Shown here piece after piece: positions 54,541 through 64,000 of a stretch of DNA of 64,000 bases. A program made the position numbers and the translations under genes. The stretch is from Chiridota heheva. Its lineage: Eukaryota > Echinodermata > Holothuroidea > Apodida > Chiridotidae. A model generated the notes under the pieces. It saw only the letters and a list, made by a program, of their open reading frames with translations. It was not told the origin of the DNA and ran no database searches. Location: positions 147,001 to 211,000 of the forward strand of contig JAIGNY010004290.1 of assembly GCA_020152595.1 (NCBI GenBank), written 5' to 3'. Numbering within the stretch: position 1 is the stretch's first letter; each line of letters begins with the position of its first letter.

Positions 54541-56689
54541 GATCATGCTCTCTCTCTCTCTCTCCTTGCCTGCTGCTAGGACAAACTCTCTTGACACGAT
54601 CATGCTTTCTCTCTCTCTCTCCCTTGCCTGCTGCTAGGACAAACTCTCTTGACACGATCATGCTCTCTCTCTCCTTGCCTGCTGCTAGGACAAACTCTCT
54701 TGACACGATCATCTCTCTCTCTCTCCTTGCCTGCTGCTAGGACAAACTCTCTTGACACGATCATCTCTCTCTCTCTCTCTCTCTCCTTGCCTGCTGCTAG
54801 GACAAACTCTCTTGACACGATCATGCTCTCTCTCTCTCTCCTTGCCTGCTGCTAGGACAAACTCTCTTGACACGATCATGCTTTCTCTCTCTCCTTGCCT
54901 GCTGCTAGGACAAACTCTCTTGACACGATCATGCTCTCTCTCTCTCCTTGCCTGCTGCTAGGACAAACTCTCTTGACACGATCATGCTCTCTCTCTCCTT
55001 GCCTTGCCTGCTGCTAGGACAAACTCTCTTGACACGATCATGCTCTCTCTCTCTCTCTCTCCTTGCCTGCTGCTAGGACAAACTCTCTTGACACGATCAT
55101 GCTCTCTCTCTCTCCTTGCCTGCTGCTAGGACAAACTCTCTTGACACGATCATGCTCTCGCTCTCTCTCTCCTTGCCTGCTGCTAGGACAAACTCTCTTG
55201 ACACGATCATGCTCTCTCTCTCTCTCCTTGCCTGCTGCTAGGACAAACTCTCTTGACACGATCATGCTCTCTCTCTCTCCTTGCCTGCTGCTAGGACAAA
55301 ATCTCTTGACACGATCATGCTCTCTCTCTCTCTCCTTGCCTGCTGCTAGGACAAACTCTCTTGACACGATCATGCTCTCTCTCTCTCTTTGCCTGCTGCT
55401 AGGACAAACTCTCTTGACACGATCATGCTCTCTCTCTCCTTGCCTGCTGCTAGGACAAACTCTCTTGACACGATCATGCTCTCGCTCTCTCTCTCTCTCT
55501 CCTTGCCTGCTGCTAGGACAAACTCTCTTGACACGATCATGCTCTCTCTCTCCTTGCCTGCTGCTAGGACAAACTCTCTTGACACGATCATGCTTTCTCT
55601 CTCTCTCTCCTTGCCTGCTGCTAGGACAAACTCTCTTGACACGATCATGCTCTCTCTCTCTCCTTGCCTGCTGCTAGGACAAACTCTCTTGACACGATCA
55701 TGCTCTCTCTCTCTCCTTGCCTGCTGCTAGGACAAACTCTCTTGACACGATCATGCTCTCTCTCTCTCTCCTTGCCTGCTGCTAGGACAAACTCTCTTGA
55801 CACGATCATGCGCTTTCTCTCTCCTTGCCTGCTGCTAGGACAAACTCTCTTGACACGATCATGCTCTCTCTCTCTCTCCTTGCCTGCTGCTAGGACAAAC
55901 TCTCTTGACACGGTCATACTCTCTCTCTCTCTCCTTGCCTGCTGCTAGGACAAACTCTCTTGACACGATCATGCTCTCTCTCTCTCCCCTTGCCTGCTGC
56001 TAGGACAAACTCTCTTGACACGATCATGCTCTCTCTCTCTCCTTGCCTGCTGCTAGGACAAACTCTCTTGACACGGTCATGCTCTCTCTCTCTCTCTCCT
56101 TGCCTGCTGCTAGGACAAACTCTCTTGACACGATCATGTTCTCTCTCTCTCTCTCCTTGCCTGCTGCTAGGACAAACTCTCTTGACACGATCATGCTCGC
56201 TCTCTCTCTCTCTCCTTGTCTGCTGCTAGGACAAACTCTCTTGACACGATCATGCTCTCTCTCTCTCTCTTGCCTGCTGCTAGGACAAACTCTCTTGACA
56301 CGATCATGTTTTCTCTCTCTCTCTCCTTGCCTGCTGCTAGGACAAACTCTCTTGACACGGTCATGCTCTCTCTCTCTCCTTGCCTGCTGCTAGGACAAAC
56401 TCTCTTGACACGATCATGCTCTCTCTCTCTCTCTCCTTGCCTGCTGCTAGGACAAACTCTCTTGACACGATCATCTCTCTCTCTCCTTGCCTGCTGCTAG
56501 GACAAACTCTCTTGACACGATCATGCTCTCTCTCTCTCCTTGCCTGCTGCTAGGACAAACTCTCTTGACACGATCATGCTCTCTCTCTCTCCTTGCCTGC
56601 TGCTAGGACAAACTCTCTTGACACGATCATGCTCTCTCTCTCTCTCTCTCTCCTTGCCTGCTGCTAGGACAAACTCTTTTGACACGATC

Positions 56690-57320
56690 ATGCTCTCTCT
56701 CTCTCTCCTTGCCGCTGCTAGGACAAACTCTTTTGACACGATCATGCTCTCTCTCTCTCCTTGCCTGCTGCTAGGACAAACTCTCTTGACACGGTCATGC
56801 TCTCTCTCTCCTTGTCTGCTGCTAGGACAAACTCTCTTGACACGATCATGCTCTCTCTCTCCTTGCCCGCTGCTAGGACAAACTCTTTTGACACGATCAT
56901 GCTCTCTCTCTCTCCTTGCCTGCTGCTAGGACAAACTCTCTTGACACGATCGTGCTCTCGCTCTCTCTCTCTCCTTGTCTGCTGCTAGGACAAACTCTCT
57001 TGACACGATCATGCTCTCTCTCTCTCCTTGCCCGCTGCTAGGACAAACTCTTTTGACACGATCATACTCTCTCTCTCTCCTTGCCCGCTGCTAGGACAAA
57101 CTCTCTTGACATGATCATGTTCTCTCTCTCTCTCCTTGCGTGCTGCTAGGGCAAACTCTCTTGACGTGATCATGTTCTCTCTCTCTCTCTCCTTGCCTGC
57201 TGCTAGGACAAACTCTCTTGACACGATCATGCTCTCTCTCTCCTTGCCTGCTGCTAGGACAAACTCTTTTGACACGATCATGCTCTCTCTCTCTACTTGC
57301 CTGCTGCTAGGACAAACTCT
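56690..57320 (+). repeat. Higher-order block 1 within the giant array
   Basis: A run of rare variants in order: TTGCCGCTGCTAGG, CTCTTTTGAC, GATCGTGCTCTCGCTC with CTTGTCTG, ATCATACTCTC, CTTGACATGATCATGTTCTC, GCTAGGGCAAAC, CTTGACGTGATCATG, and CTCTACTTGCC. The same order recurs at 62,790-63,410. Confidence 0.8.
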
Positions 57321-60300
57321 TTTGACACGATCATGCTCTCTCTCTCTCCTTGCCTGCTGCTAGGACAAACTCTCTTGACACGATCATGCTCTCTCTCTCT
57401 CCTTGCCTGCTGCTAGGACAAACTCTCTTGACACGATCATGCTCTCTCTCTCCTTGCCTGCTGCTAGGACAAACTCTCTTGACACGATCATGCTCTCTCT
57501 CTCTCCTTGCCTGCTGCTAGGACAAACTCTCTTGACACGATCATGCTTTCTCTCTCTCCTTGCCTGCTGCTAAGACAAACTCTCTTGACACGATCATGCT
57601 CTCTCTCTCTCTCTCTCCTTCCCTGCTGCTAAGACAAACTCTCTTGACACGATCATGCTCTCTCTCTCTCCTTGCCCGCTGCTAAGACAAACTCTCTTGA
57701 CACGATCATGCTCTCTCTCTCTCCTTGCCTGCTGCTAGGACAAACTCTCTTGACACGATCATGCTCTCTCTCTCCTTGTCTGCTGCTAGGACAAACTCTC
57801 TTGACACGATCATGCTCTCTCTCTCTCTCTCTCTCCTTGCCTGCTGCTAAGACAAACTCTCTTGACACGATCATGCTCTTTCTCTCTCCTTGCCTGCTGC
57901 TAGGACAAACTCTCTTGACACGATCATGCTCTCTCTCTCTCCTTGCCCGCTGCTAGGACAAACTCTTTTGACACGATCATGCTCTCTCTCTCTCTCCTTG
58001 CCTGCTGCTAGGACAAACTCTCTTGACACGATCATGCTCTCTCTCTCTCCTTGCCCGCTGCTAGGACAAACTCTCTTGACACGATCATGCTCTCTCTCTC
58101 TCCTTGCCTGCTGCTAGGACAAACTCTCTTGACACGATCATGCTCTCTCTCTCCTTGCCTGCTGCTAGGACAAACTCTCTTGACACGATCATGCTCTCTC
58201 TCTCCTTGCCTGCTGCTAGGACAAACTCTCTTGACATCATCGTGCTCTCGCTCTCCTTGCCTGCTGCTAGGACAAACTCTCTTGACACGATCATGCTCTC
58301 TCTCTCTCCTTGCCTGCTGCTAGGACAAACTCTCTTGACACGATCATGCTCTCTCTCTCTCCTTGCCTGCTGCTAGGACAAACTCTCTTGACACGATCAT
58401 GCTCTCTCTCTCTCCTTGCCTGCTGCTAGGACAAACTCTCTTGACACGATCATGCTCTCTCTCTCTCTCCTTGCCTGCTGCTAGGACAAACTCTCTTGAC
58501 ACGATCATGCTCTCTCTCTCCTTGCCTGCTGCTAGGACAAACTCTCTTGACACGATCATGCTAGGACAAACTCTCTCTCTCTCTCTCCTTGCCTGCTGCT
58601 AGGACAAACTCTCTTGACGTGATCATGTTCTCTCTCTCTCTCTCCTTGCCTGCTGCTAGGACAAACTCTCTTGACACGATCATGCTCTCTCTCTCCTTGC
58701 CTGCTGCTAGGACAAACTCTCTTGACACGATCATGCTCTCTCTCTCTCCTTGCCTGCTGCTAGGACAAACTCTCTTGACACGATCATGCTCTCTCTCTCC
58801 TTGCCTACTGCTAGGACAAACTCTTTTGACACGATCATGCTCTCTCTCCTTGCCTACTGCTAGGACAAACTCTTTTGACACGATCATGCTCTCTCCCCTC
58901 TCTCTCTCCTTGCCCGCTGCTAGGACAAACTCTCTTGACACGATCATGCTCTCTCTCTCTCCTTGCCTGCTGCTAGGACAAACTCTCTTGACACGATCAT
59001 GCTCTCTCTCTCTCTCTCCTTGCCTGCTGCTAGGACAAACTCTCTTGACACGATCATGCTCTCTCTCTCTCCTTGCCTGCTGCTAGGACAAACTCTCTTG
59101 ACACGATCATGCTCTCTCTCTCCTTGCCTGCTGCTAGGACAAACTCTCTTGACACGATCGTGCTCTTGCTCTCTCTCTCCTTGCCTGCTGCTAAGACAAA
59201 CTCTCTTGACACGATCATGCTCTCTCTCTCTCCTTGCCTGCTGCTAGGACAAACTCTCTTGACACGATCATGCTCTCTCTCTCTCTCTCTCCTTGCCTGC
59301 TGCTAGGACAAACTCTCTTGACACGATCATGCTCTCTTTCTCTCTCTCTCTCCTTGCCCGCTGCTAGGACAAACTCTTTTGACACGATCATGCTCTCTCT
59401 CTCTCCTTGCCTGCTGCTAGGACAAACTCTCTTGACACGATCGTGCTCTTGCTCTCTCTCTCCTTGCCTGCTGCTAAGACAAACTCTCTTGACACGATCA
59501 TGCTCTCTCTCTCTCTCTCCTTGCCTGCTGCTAGGACAAACTCTTTTGACACGATCATGCTCTCGCTCTCTCTCTCCTTGCCTGCTGCTAAGACAAACTC
59601 TTTTGACACGATCATGCTCTCTCTCTCTCCTTGCCTGCTGCTAAGACAAACTCTCTTGACACGATCATGCTCTCTCTCTCCTTGTCTGCTGCTAGGACAA
59701 ACTCTCTTGACACGATCATGCTCTCTCTCTCCTTGCCTGCTGCTAGGACAAACTCTCTTGACACGATCATGCTCTCTCTCTCCTTGCCTGCTGCTAGGAC
59801 AAACTCTCTTGACACGATCGTGCTCTCGCTCTCTCTCTCCTTGCCTGCTGCTAAGACAAACTCTCTTGACACGATCATGCTCTCTCTCTCTCCTTGTCTG
59901 CTGCTAGGACAAACTCTCTTGACACGATCATGCTCTCTCTCTCTCCTTGCCTGCTGCTAGGACAAACTCTCTTGACACGATCATGCTCTCTCTCTCTCCT
60001 TGCCTGCTGCTAGGACAAACTCTCTTGACACCATCATGCTTTCTCTCTCTCCTTGTCTGCTGCTAGGACAAACTCTCTTGACACGATCATGCTCTCTCTC
60101 TCTCCCCTTGCCTGCTGCTAGAACAAACTCTCTTGACACGATCATGCTCTTTCTCTCTCCTTGTCTGCTGCTAGGACAAACTCTCTTGACACGATCATGC
60201 TCTCTCTCTCCTTGTCTGCTGCTAGGACAAACTCTCTTGACACGATCATGCTCTCTCTCTCTCTCTCTCTCCTTGCCTGCTGCTAGGACAAACTCTCTTG

Positions 60301-62789
60301 ACACGATCATGCTCTCTCTCTCTCTCTCCTTGCCTGCTGCTAAGACAAACTCTCTTGACACGGTCATGCTCTCTCTCTCTCTCCTTGCCTGCTAGGACAA
60401 ACTCTCTTGACACGATCATGCTCTCTCTCTCCTTGCCTGCTGCTAGGACAAACTCTCTTGACACGATCATGCTCTCTCTCTCTCTCCTTGCCTGCTGCTA
60501 GGACAAACTCTCTTGACACGATCATGCTCTCTCTTGCCTGCTGCTAGGACAAACTCTCTTGACACGATTATGCTCTCTCTCTCTCCTTGCCTGCTGCTAG
60601 GACAAACTCTCTTGACACGATCATGCTCTCTCTCTCTCTCTCCCCTTGCCTGCTGCTAGGACAAACTCTCTTGACACGATCATGCTCTCTCTCTCTCCTT
60701 GCCTGCTGCTAGGACAAACTCTCTTGACACGATCATGTCTCTCTCTCTCTCTCCTTGCCTGCTGCTAGGACAAACTCTCTTGACACGATCATGCTCTCTC
60801 TCTCTCCTTGCCTGCTGCTAGGACAAACTCTCTTGACACGATCATGCTCTCTCTCTCTCTCTCCTTGCCTGCTGCTAGGACAAACTCTCTTGACACGATC
60901 ATGCTTTCTCTCTCTCCTTGCCTGCTGCTAGGACAAACTCTCTTGACACGATCATGCTCTCTCTCTCCTTGCCTGCTGCTAGGACAAACTCTCTTGACAC
61001 GATCATGCTCTCTCTCTCTCTCCTTGCCTGCTGCTAGGACAAACTCTCTTGACACGATCATGCTCTCTCTCTCCTTGCCTGCTGCTAGGACAAACTCTCT
61101 TGACACGATCATGCTCTCTCTCTCTCTCCTTGCCTGCTGCTAGGACAAACTCTCTTGACACGATCATGCTTTCTCTCTCTCCTTGCCTGCTGCTAGGACA
61201 AACTCTCTTGACACGATCATGCTCTCTCTCTCTCTCCTTGCCTGCTGCTAGGACAAACTCTCTTGACACGATCATGCTCTCTCTCTCTCCTTGCCTGCTG
61301 CTAGGACAAACTCTCTTGACACGATCATGCTCTCTCTCTCTCTCCTTGCCTGCTGCTAGGACAAACTCTCTTGACACGATCATGCTTTCTCTCTCTCCTT
61401 GCCTGCTGCTAGGACAAACTCTCTTGACACGATCATGCTCTCTCTCTCTCTCCTTGCCTGCTGCTAGGACAAACTCTCTTGACACGATCATGCTCTCTCT
61501 CTCTCTCCTTGCCTGCTGCTAGGACAAACTCTCTTGACACGATCATGCTCTCTCTCTCTCTCCTTGCCTGCTGCTAGGACAAACTCTCTTGACACGATCA
61601 TGCTCTCTCTCTCTCCTTGCCTGCTGCTAGGACAAACTCTCTTGACACGATCATGCTCTCTCTCTCTCTCCTTGCCTGCTGCTAGGACAAACTCTCTTGA
61701 CACGATCATGCTTTCTCTCTCTCCTTGCCTGCTGCTAGGACAAACTCTCTTGACACGATCATGCTCTCTCTCTCTCCTTGCCTGCTGCTAGGACAAACTC
61801 TCTTGACACGATCATGCTCTCTCTCTCTCCTTGCCTGCTGCTAGGACAAACTCTCTTGACACGATCATGCTCTCTCTCTCTCTCCTTGCCTGCTGCTAGG
61901 ACAAACTCTCTTGACACGATCATGCTTTCTCTCTCTCCTTGCCTGCTGCTAGGACAAACTCTCTTGACACGATCATGCTCTCTCTCTCTCTCCTTGCCTG
62001 CTGCTAGGACAAACTCTCTTGACACGGTCATGCTCTCTCTCTCTCCTTGCCTGCTGCTAGGACAAACTCTCTTGACACGATCATGCTTTCTCTCTCTCTC
62101 TCCCCTTGCCTGCTGCTAGGACAAACTCTCTTGACACGATCATGCTCTCTCTCTCTCCTTGCCTGCTGCTAGGACAAACTCTCTTGACACGGTCATGCTC
62201 TCTCTCTCTCTCTCCTTGCCTGCTGCTAGGACAAACTCTCTTGACACGATCATGCTCTCTCTCTCTCTCCTTGCCTGCTGCTAGGACAAACTCTCTTGAC
62301 ACGATCATGCTCTCTCTCTCTCCTTGTCTGCTGCTAGGACAAACTCTCTTGACACGATCATGCTCTCTCTCTCTCCTTGCCTGCTGCTAGGACAAACTCT
62401 CTTGACACGATCATGCTCTCTCTCTCCTTGCCTGCTGCTAGGACAAACTCTCTTGACACGGTCATGCTCTCTCTCTCTCTCCTTGCCTGCTGCTAGGACA
62501 AACTCTCTTGACACGATCATGCTCTCTCTCTCTCCTTGCCTGCTGCTAGGACAAACTCTCTTGACACGATCATGCTCTCTCTCTCCTTGCCTGCTGCTAG
62601 GACAAACTCTCTTGACACGATCATGCTCTCTCTCTCTCCTTGCCTGCTGCTAGGACAAACTCTCTTGACACGATCGTGCTCTCTCTCCTTGCCTGCTGCT
62701 AGGACAAACTCTCTTGACACGATCATGCTCTCTCTCTCTCTCCTTGCCTGCTGCTAGGACAAACTCTTTTGACACGATCATGCTCTCTC

Positions 62790-63410
62790 TCTCTCCTTGC
62801 CGCTGCTAGGACAAACTCTTTTGACACGATCATGCTCTCTCTCTCCTTGCCTGCTGCTAGGACAAACTCTCTTGACACGGTCATGCTCTCTCTCTCTCCT
62901 TGTCTGCTGCTAGGACAAACTCTCTTGACACGATCATGCTCTCTCTCTCCTTGCCGCTGCTAGGACAAACTCTTTGACACGATCATGCTCTCTCTCTCCT
63001 TGCCTGCTGCTAGGACAAACTCTCTTGACACGATCGTGCTCTCGCTCTCTCTCTCCTTGTCTGCTGCTAGGACAAACTCTCTTGACACGATCATGCTCTC
63101 TCTCTCTCCTTGCCGCTGCTAGGACAAACTCTTTTGACACGATCATACTCTCTCTCTCCTTGCCCGCTGCTAGGACAAACTCTCTTGACATGATCATGTT
63201 CTCTCTCTCTCTCCTTGCCTGCTGCTAGGGCAAACTCTCTTGACGTGATCATGTTCTCTCTCTCTCTCTCCTTGCCTGCTGCTAGGACAAACTCTCTTGA
63301 CATGATCATGCTCTCTCTCTCTCCTTGCCTGCTGCTAGGACAAACTCTTTGACACGATCATGCTCTCTCTCTACTTGCCTGCTGCTAGGACAAACTCTTT
63401 TGACACGATC
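62790..63410 (+). repeat. Higher-order block 2 within the giant array (copy of block 1)
   Basis: Carries the same series of rare unit variants as 56,690-57,320 at an offset of about 6.08 kb, with a few single-base and CT-length differences. Confidence 0.8.
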
Positions 63411-63570
63411 ATGCTCTCTCTCTCTCCTTGCCTGCTGCTAGGACAAACTCTCTTGACACGATCATGCTCTCTCTCTCTCCTTGCCTGCTGCTAGGACAAA
63501 CTCTCTTGACACGATCATGCTCTCTCTCTCCTTGTCTGCTGCTAGGACAAACTCTCTTGACACGATCATG

Positions 63571-63601
<31 letters not shown>

Positions 63602-64000
63602 TGCCTGCTGCTAGGACAAACTCTCTTGACACGATCATGCTTTCTCTCTCTCCTTGCCTGCTGCTAAGACAAACTCTCTTGACACGATCATGCTCTCTCT
63701 CTCTCTCTCTCCTTGCCTGCTGCTAAGACAAACTCTCTTGACACGATCATGCTCTCTCTCTCTCTCCTTGCCTGCTGCTAAGACAAACTCTCTTGACACG
63801 ATCATGCTCTCTCTCTCTCCTTGCCTGCTGCTAGGACAAACTCTCTTGACACGATCATGCTCTCTCTCTCCTTGTCTGCTGCTAGGACAAACTCTCTTGA
63901 CACGATCATGCTCTCTCTCTCTCTCTCTCCTTGCCTGCTGCTAAGACAAACTCTCTTGACACGATCATGCTCTTTCTCTCTCCTTGCCTGCTGCTAGGAC

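Larger units (their letters stand above)
54542..64000 (+). repeat. Giant ~53-bp minisatellite with (CT)n core, runs off the window (~175 copies)
   Basis: The unit is CCTTGCCTGCTGCTAGGACA, AACTCTCTTGACACGATCAT, GCT, then (CT)n with n varying from about 3 to 14, so the period ranges from about 45 to 70 bp. Variants (CTTTTGAC, GCTAAGAC, CTTGTCTG, CTTGCCCGC, TTGCCGCTG, GACACGGTC, GACGTGATC, ATGTTCTC, GCTCTCGCTC) are clustered or shared between distant blocks. Numerous 60-200-codon frames on both strands (LPAARTNSLDTIMLSLS; REFVLAAGKERE) come from the repeat alone. Confidence 0.97.

Noticed and set aside
54542-64000. Dozens of 60-200-codon frames on both strands
   Set aside because: All are translations of the CT-core minisatellite with no start context, splice sites or non-repeat sequence.
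54542-64000. TTGACA boxes repeated every ~53 bp, like bacterial -35 elements
   Set aside because: The window is plainly eukaryotic and no -10 box or gene accompanies them; TTGACA is part of the satellite unit.

Overview
This is a window of a metazoan nuclear genome, AT-rich and dominated by introns, transposon relics and tandem repeats. There is no prokaryotic gene density, operon structure or CRISPR. The mix of a tRNA-derived SINE, CCHC/EN/RT/RNase H non-LTR elements, a DIRS-type tyrosine-recombinase retroelement, foldback MITEs and abundant minisatellites suggests a marine invertebrate such as an echinoderm, hemichordate or mollusc. The sequence alone does not fix the phylum.

Two conserved genes converge on each other. 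On the + strand, nine exons between 8,077 and 31,494 encode the C-terminal ~380 residues of a PAXBP1/GCFC2-family (GCFC domain) protein. The splice sites are canonical and the intron phases agree, but two exons each carry an apparent one-base frameshift. On the - strand, six exons between 52,852 and 43,996 encode the C-terminal ~207 residues of histone deacetylase 8, including the zinc-binding Asp and catalytic Tyr regions. The N-terminal halves of both genes are not visible and probably lie outside the window. A third, unrecognised + strand gene is suggested by three phase-compatible exons at 42,702-43,583, facing the 3' end of HDAC8.

Layout: 1-1,875 is the 3' part of a non-LTR retrotransposon (family A). 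2,430-4,400 has degenerate ACGG-type repeats and a SINE. 5,040-7,760 is a decayed DIRS-like element. 8,077-31,494 holds the PAXBP1 exons; its introns carry a 50-bp minisatellite (15.3-17.2 kb), SINEs, a MITE pair, a nested transposon cluster (20.1-21.7 kb) and a nearly complete but dead family-A element (21.69-26.56 kb) that ends 27 nt before an exon. 31.5-42.7 kb lies between the genes and carries foldback MITEs and four minisatellites with units of about 36, 26/29, 36 and 20 bp. 42.7-52.9 kb holds the HDAC8 exons plus an 83-bp and a 19-bp array in introns. 54.54-64.0 kb is one uninterrupted ~53-bp minisatellite with a variable (CT)n core, at least 9.4 kb long and running off the window.

The long open reading frames in the 33.9-35.7 kb, 39.2-39.6 kb, 50.5-50.8 kb and 54.5-64 kb arrays are consequences of repetition and are not called as genes.
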